Shown piece by piece: positions 1-6,017 of a stretch of DNA of 6,249 nucleotides (position 1 is its first letter; each line of letters opens with the position of its first letter). Under the pieces are notes generated by a model. The model was not told the origin of the DNA, searched no databases, and worked only from the letters and a program-made list of their open reading frames with translations. Origin of the DNA: JAJKIP01 sp040509055 (GTDB lineage: Bacteria; Bacteroidota; Bacteroidia; Chitinophagales; Chitinophagaceae). The stretch covers positions 1 through 6,249 of the forward strand of contig JBEVLT010000122.1 in the NCBI GenBank assembly GCA_040509055.1. Direction: 5' to 3'. A program made the position numbers and the translations under genes.

Positions 1-61
1 ATCCAAAGCACAGGGCGGAGGGTGCAGTATTTTAAAACTGAAACAAGAAACGTAGTATACA

Positions 62-556
62 ATGCAATTACTTACTCCCGAATTCGGGTTGCTGATCTGG
101 ACGCTGCTGGCCTTTCTCGTTGTGTTTTTTATCCTGGCTAAGAAAGCCTGGCCGGCTATCATCAAGGGGCTGCGCGACCGTGAGCAAAGCATCACCAGCT
201 CGCTGGAAACCGCCGAGCGTGTAAAAGCCGAAATGGCCCAGATAAAAAGCGAGAACGAAGCGCTGCTGGCCAGTGCCCGCGAAGAAAGGGCGCAACTGCT
301 GAAAGAAGCCCGTGAAATGAAGGACAGGATCATCAGCGAAGCAAAGGAACAGGCCAAGGCCGAGGCCGGTAAGATCATTTCAGATGCACAAGCTTCCATC
401 AATTCCCAGAAAATGGCTGCGCTGACCGAAGTAAAGAACCAGGTGGGCCGGCTGGTGATCGAAGTGAGCGAGAAGATACTGAGAAAGGAACTGGCAAACA
501 AGGATACACAGGAAGCGCACATTAAAGGACTGGTAGAGGAAATAAAACTGAATTAA
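62..556 (+). CDS. atpF: F-type ATP synthase subunit b
   Basis: Subunit b forms the peripheral stalk of F1Fo ATP synthase, tying the membrane-embedded subunit a to the delta/alpha cap so that F1 does not spin with the rotor. The 164 residues show the expected plan: one N-terminal membrane helix (about residues 9-26, rich in Leu/Val/Phe), the juxtamembrane K-K-A-W-P segment (27-31) with the conserved Arg at 40, then a long charged, Ala/Glu/Lys/Arg-rich coiled coil to the C-terminus. The length is typical for bacterial subunit b. The ATG at 62 fits because it places the membrane helix directly at the N-terminus; the leader is A-rich without a Shine-Dalgarno. Context is decisive: atpH and atpA follow on the same strand. 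atpB and atpE would be expected just upstream, outside the window. Family assignment is near certain. Confidence 0.96.
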   Translation: MQLLTPEFGLLIWTLLAFLVVFFILAKKAWPAIIKGLRDREQSITSSLETAERVKAEMAQIKSENEALLASAREERAQLLKEAREMKDRIISEAKEQAKAEAGKIISDAQASINSQKMAALTEVKNQVGRLVIEVSEKILRKELANKDTQEAHIKGLVEEIKLN

Positions 557-562
557 TTAGAT

Positions 563-642
563 AATGTGCTGATGTGCCAGTGTGCTAATTTTTTCAACAA
601 GTAAGATCAGCACATTTGTTCATTAGCTAATTAGCACATTTG
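563..642 (+). repeat. AT-rich inverted-repeat cluster in the atpF-atpH gap
   Basis: The 91-base gap between atpF and atpH is almost entirely repeat. Three 8-base units (aatgtgct, gatgtgcc, agtgtgct; 563-586) are followed on the other side of a short spacer by their reverse complements. The segment 563-573 is a perfect 11-base inverted match to 606-616, and 581-590 is a perfect 10-base inverted match to 629-638. A perfect 10-base palindrome, attagctaat, sits at 622-631. The two long helices cross each other, so in RNA they would be alternatives (or a pseudoknot). The right arm ends 5 bases before the atpH start codon, so it overlaps the region a ribosome would bind. It resembles short-period intergenic repeats of Bacteroidetes that I know from memory. 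Its function is unknown. Confidence 0.8.
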
Positions 643-647
643 AATAT

Positions 648-1211
648 ATGCCGAATCCACGTTTAGCATCGCGATACGCAAAATCACTGATCGGCCTGGC
701 CAACGAGAGAGGTCAGCTGGAAGAGGTGTATGCGGATATGCAATGGCTGCAGGCTGTTTGCAAAAGCAACCGCGATTTCGTGACCCTGCTGCGCAGCCCG
801 GTCATCAAGGCCGATAAGAAGAAGAAGATCGTCGAAGCCGTTACGTCCGGAAATATATCTGCGCTCACAGAGGCCTTCAATGCCCTGCTGATCACCAAAA
901 ACCGGGAGAGCAACCTGCCGGAGATCATTGCAGCGTTCATCAGCCAGTACAAGGAGCAGAAAAATATTTACACGCTGCGGCTCACCACGGCCGCCCCTGC
1001 CAGCGAGACGATAAAGAAAGCCGTGATGGAGCAGGTAAAGAAATCAGGGGGTTTCGAGAATGTGGAGCTGGAAGAAAAAGTGGACGAGGATATCATCGGC
1101 GGTTTTGTGCTGCAGATCGGCGATAAGCTGATCGATGCCAGCATTGCCTACGACCTGAAGGCGATAGCCCGCCAGTTTGAGAACAACGACTTTATTTACA
1201 AGATAAGATAA
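648..1211 (+). CDS. atpH: F-type ATP synthase subunit delta
   Basis: Subunit delta (the homologue of mitochondrial OSCP) sits on top of the alpha3beta3 head and binds the C-terminal end of subunit b, completing the stator. The 187-residue product opens with the family-typical NPRLASRYAKSLIGLA helix (about residues 3-18) and has an all-helical N-terminal domain including the L-R-S-P-V-I segment. It ends with the diagnostic C-terminal motif GGFVLQIGDKLIDASI (starting at residue 151), in which the Gly-Gly-Phe and Gly-Asp residues are the usual signature. Length is normal (about 170-190). It lies between subunit b and alpha genes, the standard bacterial order. The leader immediately before the ATG is the right arm of an inverted-repeat cluster rather than a Shine-Dalgarno, which may affect translation (inference). 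No truncation or frameshift is seen. Confidence 0.96.
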   Translation: MPNPRLASRYAKSLIGLANERGQLEEVYADMQWLQAVCKSNRDFVTLLRSPVIKADKKKKIVEAVTSGNISALTEAFNALLITKNRESNLPEIIAAFISQYKEQKNIYTLRLTTAAPASETIKKAVMEQVKKSGGFENVELEEKVDEDIIGGFVLQIGDKLIDASIAYDLKAIARQFENNDFIYKIR

Positions 1212-1220
1212 GCGGGTACG

Positions 1221-1255
1221 AGGCCCGAAGACGGAAGTCCGGGGCAAGGGCCGGA
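1221..1255 (+). repeat. GC/purine-rich 7-base-period repeat in the atpH-atpA gap
   Basis: In the 100-base gap between atpH and atpA the sequence can be laid out in heptamers: aggcccg, aagacgg, aagtccg, gggcaag, ggccgga. The second and third units differ at only two positions and the others are more degenerate. Outer bases can pair (ggccc at 1222-1226 with gggcc at 1248-1252), and the centre holds a small cgga/tccg inverted repeat, so a modest RNA hairpin is possible. Base composition differs sharply from the AT-rich leader just downstream (1270-1311). It resembles degenerate heptad intergenic repeats that I recall from Bacteroidetes genomes; that link is memory, not a search. Confidence 0.55.
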
Positions 1256-1311
1256 GCAGGATAGCCTGATCGACTTTACGATATACACAGAAAAAAGATA
1301 AACAGCAAAAT

Positions 1312-2895
1312 ATGGCAGAAATAAAACCAGATGAAATAAGTGCGATACTGCGTCAGCAGTTAAGCAATTTTAACGCCAGCGCCGACCTGGAAGAAGTAGG
1401 TACGGTATTACAGGTCGGTGACGGTATTGCCCGCGTATACGGCCTGGGCAATGTCCGCTATGGTGAACTGGTGGAGTTTGAAAGCGGGGTGCGTGCGATA
1501 GCCCTGAACCTGGAAGAGGACAATGTGGGCGTGGTACTGATGGGAGAGACCGGCAACATACAGGAAGGCGCCAAAGTGCGCCGTACCGGCCAGATCGCCT
1601 CCATCAAGGTAGGCGAAGGCATGGTGGGACGTGTGGTGAATACGCTTGGCGAACCTATCGACGGCAAGGGCCCGATCCAGGGCGAGCGCTACGAGATGCC
1701 GCTGGAGCGGAAAGCTCCAGGCGTTATTTTCCGCGAGCCGGTAAAAGAACCTTTGCAAACCGGTATCAAGGCCATCGATGCCATGATCCCCATCGGCCGC
1801 GGCCAGCGTGAGCTGGTGATCGGCGACCGGCAGACCGGCAAAACGGCCATCTGTATCGATACGATCATCAACCAGAAGGAATTTTACAAAGCAGGCAAGC
1901 CGGTATATTGCATTTACGTGGCCATCGGCCAGAAGGCTTCTACGATTGCCGGTGTGATGAAAACGCTGGAAGATGCCGGCGCTATGGAATATACCACTAT
2001 CGTAGCGGCATCTGCATCTGACCCGGCCCCGCTGCAGTTCTATGCACCATTTGCCGGTGCGGCTATCGGCGAATTTTTCCGCGATACCGGACGCCCGGCG
2101 CTGATCATCTACGATGACCTGTCCAAGCAGGCCGTGGCTTACCGTGAAGTATCGCTCCTGCTCCGCCGCCCTCCCGGCCGCGAAGCTTATCCCGGCGACG
2201 TATTCTACCTGCACAGCCGCCTGCTGGAGCGCGCAGCCAAGGTGATCAACAACGACGAGATCGTGAAGAACATGAACGATCTGCCGGAATCGATCCGCCA
2301 CCTGGTAAAAGGCGGTGGCTCGCTGACAGCCCTGCCGATCATCGAAACGCAGGCCGGCGACGTATCGGCTTATATCCCCACCAACGTGATCTCGATCACC
2401 GACGGGCAGATATTCCTGGAGTCCAACCTGTTCCTGTCCGGTATCCGCCCTGCGATCAACGTAGGTATTTCGGTAAGCCGGGTGGGTGGCAATGCCCAGA
2501 TCAAATCCATGAAAAAAGTGGCTGGTACGCTGAAGCTGGACCAGGCCCTGTACCGCGAGCTGGAGGCTTTCTCCAAGTTTGGCGGCGACCTGGATGCAGC
2601 TACCAAGAACGTGATCGACAAAGGTGCGCGTAACGTAGAGCTCCTGAAGCAACCGCAATACTCACCGTTCCCGGTGGAAAAGCAGGTCGCAGTCATTTAC
2701 CTGGGTACCAACGGCCTGATCAAAGAAGTGCCGGTAAAAAGGGTACGGGAGTTTGAAGAGCACTTCCTGCTGGAAATGGAAAACAAGCTTCCGGATGTGC
2801 TGGCCGCCTTCAAAAAGGGCAACCTGCCGGAAGACGGGCTGAAGAAAATGGTGGACCTGGCCAACGGGCTGATTCCCCAGTACAAAACAGCTTAA
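1312..2895 (+). CDS. atpA: F-type ATP synthase subunit alpha
   Basis: Subunit alpha alternates with beta in the F1 head; it carries the non-catalytic nucleotide sites and supplies the arginine finger to the catalytic beta sites during ATP synthesis or hydrolysis. The 527-residue product has the N-terminal beta-barrel domain (about 25-95), then the nucleotide-binding domain with Walker A GDRQTGKT at 171-178 and Walker B hydrophobic strand ALIIYDD at 263-269. The conserved RRPPGREAYPGD follows at 285-296. The family signature PAINVGISVS is at 380-389, immediately followed by the catalytic arginine R390 in SRVGG. A helical C-terminal domain completes it. All key residues are present and the length is normal (about 500-530). 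The ATG at 1312 gives the expected MAEI-type N-terminus after an A-rich leader without Shine-Dalgarno. A terminator follows closely, and atpG is not next. Confidence 0.98.
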   Translation: MAEIKPDEISAILRQQLSNFNASADLEEVGTVLQVGDGIARVYGLGNVRYGELVEFESGVRAIALNLEEDNVGVVLMGETGNIQEGAKVRRTGQIASIKVGEGMVGRVVNTLGEPIDGKGPIQGERYEMPLERKAPGVIFREPVKEPLQTGIKAIDAMIPIGRGQRELVIGDRQTGKTAICIDTIINQKEFYKAGKPVYCIYVAIGQKASTIAGVMKTLEDAGAMEYTTIVAASASDPAPLQFYAPFAGAAIGEFFRDTGRPALIIYDDLSKQAVAYREVSLLLRRPPGREAYPGDVFYLHSRLLERAAKVINNDEIVKNMNDLPESIRHLVKGGGSLTALPIIETQAGDVSAYIPTNVISITDGQIFLESNLFLSGIRPAINVGISVSRVGGNAQIKSMKKVAGTLKLDQALYRELEAFSKFGGDLDAATKNVIDKGARNVELLKQPQYSPFPVEKQVAVIYLGTNGLIKEVPVKRVREFEEHFLLEMENKLPDVLAAFKKGNLPEDGLKKMVDLANGLIPQYKTA

Positions 2896-2907
2896 CGACA
2901 TAGAAAG

Positions 2908-2930
2908 AACCGGGCTGGTCCCGGTTTTTT
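2908..2930 (+). terminator. Intrinsic terminator after atpA
   Basis: A 7-base-pair stem (aaccggg at 2908-2914 with cccggtt at 2920-2926) closes a 5-base loop (ctggt). The descending arm runs into six consecutive T at 2925-2930. It starts 12 bases after the atpA stop codon. This is a textbook Rho-independent terminator on the + strand and should end the atp transcript here. The minus strand lacks an equally good T-tract, and no converging gene exists, so it is read as unidirectional. Confidence 0.88.
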
Positions 2931-2938
2931 CAAAAATA

Positions 2939-2970
2939 TTTGGTTTATAGTATAAACCAGTTTACTTTCG
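2939..2970 (+). promoter_or_regulatory. Bacteroidetes-type promoter for the TonB-dependent receptor gene
   Basis: TTTG at 2939-2942 is followed after 20 bases by TACTTTCG at 2963-2970. This matches the Bacteroidetes housekeeping promoter pattern (-33 TTTG, about 20 bases, -7 TAnnTTTG) at all but one defined position of the -7 element. Transcription would start a few bases after 2970, giving a very short leader before the ATG at 2985 or 2991. Its place just after the atpA terminator and just before the next gene supports it. A perfect palindrome fills the spacer. Confidence 0.65.
2941..2959. promoter_or_regulatory. 19-base perfect palindrome in the promoter spacer (candidate operator)
   Basis: TGGTTTATA and TATAAACCA are exact reverse complements separated by a single G, covering 2941-2959. 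The palindrome overlaps the last bases of the -33 element and occupies most of the spacer up to 3 bases before the -7 element. A dimeric regulator bound here would block RNA polymerase, so it is a candidate operator for the receptor gene. It is not a terminator stem, since it is AT-rich and not followed by a T-tract. The regulator is not identifiable from this window. Confidence 0.55.
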
Positions 2971-2990
2971 AATCTAAATTACTAATGTTT

Positions 2991-5246
2991 ATGAGACGGT
3001 TGATGATCCTGGCACTGGTAACCATCGCAATGGGGATCCTATCCCCGGCCGGCCAGGCCCAGGTAGTGATAAGCGGGAAGGTGAATGACAACAAGGGCAA
3101 ACCCATACCCGGCGCCAGCGTGGCGCTCAAAGACACTTATGACGGCGCCCTGGTAGACTCTTCCGGCAATTTCCGGTTTACCACTACGGAGAAAGGCGAG
3201 TTTATACTGGCTATTACCAATGTGGGATACAAATCTTATGAGGAGAAGCTGGTGATCGGCAGCGAAGCGATTACCCGCAGCATCCAGCTGAAAGAAGAAC
3301 TCAGCGAGTTAAAGGCCGTGACCGTGATCTCCGGATCCTTTGCCGCCGGCGATGCCAAGCGGGCGGCTACGGTGCTCACATCGTTGGATGTGCTGACGGT
3401 GGGCGGCGGTAATGCCGATATTACTGCTGCGGTGAGAACGCTGCCGGGCGCACAGCAGGTAGGCGAGCAGGAAGGCCTTTTTGTACGGGGCGGCGCCGGC
3501 TATGAAACCAAACAGTTTATCGACGGTACACTGGTCAATAACCCCTACGGAACCAGCATACCCGATATGGCTACCCGTGGCCGGTTTTCTCCTACCTTAT
3601 TCAAGGGAACGGTATTTACCACAGGCGGCTATTCCGCCTTGTATGGACAGGCATTGTCAGCCGCATTGATCCTGGAATCGATCGATCTGCCCGACCAATC
3701 TACTGCCACGTTATCCGTATCGCCGATCATCCTGGGCGGAGGGTTTCAGCAACTGGCAAAAAACAAAAAATCATCCTGGGGGGTTAACTACAATTATGTA
3801 AACCTGATCGCTTATTTCAACCTGGTCAGGCAAACGCCCGACTATTTCAGGATGCCGGCTTTTCATGACGCGGATGCCAATTTTCGTGTACGGACAAAAA
3901 GCGGGGGTATGATCAAGTATTATACAACCTTCAGCGCCGGCAGGCTGGGACTGAGACGGCCGGATATCGACAGCGCAGCCCTGAAAGATGCATTCGGGCT
4001 GACCAATTACAACTGGTACAACAATCTCAGCTGGCGCGAAAACCTGGGCAATGGCTGGAAAATGAACCTGGGATTGAGCTACAGCACCAACAAGGACAAT
4101 CTTTCGCAGGAGCTGCAGAACAAGGACAACCAGCAGCAATGGCTGACCGGTATGCCTTGGGAAGCCAAGAATTTTATGATACACAACCGGCAGGAACTGT
4201 CGCAGGTAAAGGCCGTATTTGAGAAGAAACTGTTTGGCATCAGCGCCATCCGGTTTGGCAGCGAGTACATGCACGGGTATAACCGTAGCAGTTATAATAA
4301 TATACTGTCAGAACTGACCGAGAACTTTGCCGCTGCTTTTGCGGAAACCGATATCTATGTCACCAACGACCTGGCGGCAAAGATCGGGGGCCGGTATGAG
4401 TATTCTTCCATCATCAGCAGATCCAATATTGCACCCCGTGTGTCTGTTGCTTATAAAGTGGGCAATGGCGCACAGTTATCCGCGGCCTATGGCATCTTTT
4501 ACCAGAAACCGGAAAATACGCAGCTGGTGTACACGCAGGACCTCGGCTATACCAGGGCCACGCATTACATTCTCACCTACCAGAAAACCACCAATGAGCG
4601 CATCTTCCGGGCTGAAACCTTTTACAAGCAGTATGACGACCTGGTGAAGACGGTGGCCGTAAGCAATACCTATAATACCTTCAACAACGATGGCGGCGGC
4701 TATGCCAGGGGCATCGAGTTTTTCTGGCGGGATAAGAAGAGCATCCGGAACTTCGACTACTGGGTGAGCTACTCTTTGCTGGATACCAAACGCGATTACC
4801 TGAACTATCCCACAGAGCTGCGGCCCAACTTTGCGGCCCGGCACACAGCCTCGCTGGTGATGAAACGATTTTTCGTGGACATGAAGACCGGGTTCAACTT
4901 TACGTACAGCTTTGCCACCGGGCGGCCCTATTACCAATTCCTCTACAATGGCTCGGGGAACAAGTACACCATTGGCGACCAGGGCAAGACCAAAGAGTTT
5001 CATAACCTTGGGTTCAGCATGAACTACGTGCCCAGTCTCGGCAAGCCCAACGCAAAGGTATTCTGGGTGCTGGTGGCCAGCGTGACCAATGTGCTGGGTT
5101 ATGATCCCGTGTTTGGGTACAATTATTCTTACAACGGGCTTCGCAAAGAGCCGATCGGTCTGCCGGCCAAACGTTTTTACTTTATCGGCGCCTTTTTCAG
5201 CTGGGGTGTAGACCGCACGCAGGATGCCATCAATAACAACTTATAA
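2991..5246 (+). CDS. TonB-dependent outer-membrane receptor with N-terminal carboxypeptidase-regulatory-like domain
   Basis: This is a predicted outer-membrane transporter that takes up a ligand using energy from the TonB-ExbBD complex. Numbering from the ATG at 2991 gives 751 residues. There is a signal peptide (Arg-Arg at 2-3, hydrophobic core 4-17, likely cleavage after G-Q-A at 21-23). A carboxypeptidase-D-regulatory-like beta-sandwich spans about 27-100 (I-S-G-K-V-N-D, P-I-P-G-A-S-V, N-V-G-Y-K-S-Y). A TonB-box-like segment LKAVTVISG is at 107-115. The plug domain (about 120-230) includes R-T-L-P-G at 149-153 and F-V-R-G-G at 164-168. A 22-strand-type barrel from about 235 ends in an aromatic-rich last strand (FYFIGAFFSWGVD) with a short Asn-rich tail. 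It is much shorter than SusC (about 1000) and no SusD follows. The ATG at 2985 is an equally possible start, but an upstream TTG at 2940 lies inside the promoter and is rejected. The ligand is unknown. Confidence 0.88.
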   Translation: MRRLMILALVTIAMGILSPAGQAQVVISGKVNDNKGKPIPGASVALKDTYDGALVDSSGNFRFTTTEKGEFILAITNVGYKSYEEKLVIGSEAITRSIQLKEELSELKAVTVISGSFAAGDAKRAATVLTSLDVLTVGGGNADITAAVRTLPGAQQVGEQEGLFVRGGAGYETKQFIDGTLVNNPYGTSIPDMATRGRFSPTLFKGTVFTTGGYSALYGQALSAALILESIDLPDQSTATLSVSPIILGGGFQQLAKNKKSSWGVNYNYVNLIAYFNLVRQTPDYFRMPAFHDADANFRVRTKSGGMIKYYTTFSAGRLGLRRPDIDSAALKDAFGLTNYNWYNNLSWRENLGNGWKMNLGLSYSTNKDNLSQELQNKDNQQQWLTGMPWEAKNFMIHNRQELSQVKAVFEKKLFGISAIRFGSEYMHGYNRSSYNNILSELTENFAAAFAETDIYVTNDLAAKIGGRYEYSSIISRSNIAPRVSVAYKVGNGAQLSAAYGIFYQKPENTQLVYTQDLGYTRATHYILTYQKTTNERIFRAETFYKQYDDLVKTVAVSNTYNTFNNDGGGYARGIEFFWRDKKSIRNFDYWVSYSLLDTKRDYLNYPTELRPNFAARHTASLVMKRFFVDMKTGFNFTYSFATGRPYYQFLYNGSGNKYTIGDQGKTKEFHNLGFSMNYVPSLGKPNAKVFWVLVASVTNVLGYDPVFGYNYSYNGLRKEPIGLPAKRFYFIGAFFSWGVDRTQDAINNNL

Positions 5247-5276
5247 TCAAACCGCTTACTTTTTAAAAATACAAAC

Positions 5277-5915
5277 ATGAAAAAGATCATCGTCTTCGCT
5301 GCCCTGCTGATTAGTGTGTGCGGGCATGCACAAACCGACCGCTTTACCACGGCCATGAAAAAGAACCTCGCCCTGTTCGACAGCTCCAAAACCACAGCCG
5401 ATTACCAGGCGCTGTCGGCCGCTTTCGAGCGCATCGGCGATGCGGAAAAAACACAATGGCTGCCGTATTACTATGCAGGCCTGGCCCTGACCAGCGCGGG
5501 CTGGACGGACAGCAAGCTGGACAAGGATGCCAATGCCGAAAAGATAAAAGCATTTTGCGACAAAGCCGATGCCCTGGCAAAAGACGATGTGGACCGGTCG
5601 GAAATACTGGCCGTGCGAAATATGGCTACCACCCAGCAGATGCTGGTAGACCCCCAAAGCCGCTGGATGAGCTATGGACAGGAAGGAGCCGGCTACCTGC
5701 AAAAAGGAAAACAACTGAATCCCAATAACCCGCGGCTGTATTACCTGGAAGGTGCGGGTGTATTCGGTACGCCGGAACAATTTGGCGGTGGTAAAGCCAA
5801 AGCCAAACCCATCCTGCAAAAGGCGGTTGACCTGTATAAAGCAGAACAACCGAAAACGCTGTATCCTGACTGGGGCAAAAAAGAGGCAGAGGACATGCTG
5901 GCTCAGTGCCAGTAA
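5277..5915 (+). CDS. Secreted TPR-like protein of unknown function
   Basis: The 212-residue product begins with a clear signal peptide (Lys-Lys at 2-3, hydrophobic core about 4-14, likely cleavage after G-H-A at 16-18), so it is probably periplasmic. A Cys at 15 is preceded by Val, so it is a poor lipobox. The rest is helical and rich in Ala, Lys and Asp. Its C-terminal half carries a TPR-like pattern: L-N-P-N-N-P-R-L-Y-Y-L-E-G (147-159) followed by P-E-Q-F-G-G-G (166-172), then K-A-K-P-I-L-Q-K-A-V-D-L-Y. That spacing resembles tetratricopeptide proteins of Bacteroidetes. It starts 30 bases after the receptor stop codon with no terminator between, so co-transcription is likely. It might be an accessory of the receptor, but it is far smaller than SusD (about 500 residues) and lacks a lipoprotein anchor, so that is inference only. 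The leader is AT-rich without Shine-Dalgarno. Confidence 0.82.
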   Translation: MKKIIVFAALLISVCGHAQTDRFTTAMKKNLALFDSSKTTADYQALSAAFERIGDAEKTQWLPYYYAGLALTSAGWTDSKLDKDANAEKIKAFCDKADALAKDDVDRSEILAVRNMATTQQMLVDPQSRWMSYGQEGAGYLQKGKQLNPNNPRLYYLEGAGVFGTPEQFGGGKAKAKPILQKAVDLYKAEQPKTLYPDWGKKEAEDMLAQCQ

Positions 5916-5933
5916 AAAGACTTGAACGGATAT

Positions 5934-5975
5934 ACCACGGAGATCATGTTGTCAGCTCCCCGCTGTTCCTGTGGT
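5934..5975 (+). other. Weak imperfect hairpin in the gap before the membrane-protein gene
   Basis: accacgga (5934-5941) can pair with tcctgtggt (5967-5975) with a single bulged T at 5970, across a 25-base loop. A second short hairpin, cggg/cccg, is at 5981-5991. Neither is followed by a proper T-tract, so this is not a confident terminator. The rest of the 102-base gap (5916-6017) shows no ORF of note and no promoter with both elements. Confidence 0.2.
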
Positions 5976-6017
5976 TAATCCGGGTTCCCCGTAGCTTTTA
6001 CCATCAATATCAACCAT

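Noticed and set aside
1..61. Possible tail of atpE before atpF
   Set aside because: The three forward frames end at different points (one at TAG 53-55, one at TAA 33-35), but none of the short peptides looks like a subunit c C-terminus. This is most likely just the upstream intergenic gap.
1408..2658. Long (416-codon) open frame on the minus strand opposite atpA
   Set aside because: It is fully antisense to a certain, highly conserved gene. The translation has no recognisable domain and is His/Arg/Asp/Gln-rich, as expected from the strong codon bias of atpA read backwards.
2940..2990. TTG start giving a longer receptor protein
   Set aside because: The codon sits in the -33 promoter element, and the extra residues disrupt an otherwise standard signal peptide.
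4476..5003. 175-codon minus-strand open frame opposite the receptor barrel
   Set aside because: It lies inside a continuous, well-supported receptor gene and shows no domain features of its own.
5247..5276. Separate promoter for the TPR-like gene (TACTTTTT at 5257-5264)
   Set aside because: No TTTG-like -33 element lies about 20 bases upstream, and the gap of 30 bases with no terminator is better explained by co-transcription.
5289..5331. Lipoprotein signal in the TPR-like protein (Cys at residue 15)
   Set aside because: The residue before the Cys is Val, not Gly/Ala/Ser, and a good signal peptidase I site (G-H-A) follows.
5256..5849. 197-codon minus-strand open frame opposite the TPR-like gene
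   Set aside because: The + strand frame has a proper signal peptide, a TPR-like pattern and operon context. The minus frame has none of these and overlaps almost completely.
2991..5915. SusC/SusD polysaccharide-utilisation pair
   Set aside because: The receptor is about 250 residues too short for SusC, the partner is less than half the size of SusD and lacks a lipobox, and no glycoside hydrolases are present in the window.
5992..5999. TAGCTTTT as a -7 element for the membrane-protein gene
   Set aside because: The position relative to the ATG is attractive, but the expected -33 site (about 5968-5971, cctg) matches TTTG poorly, so it is too weak to call.
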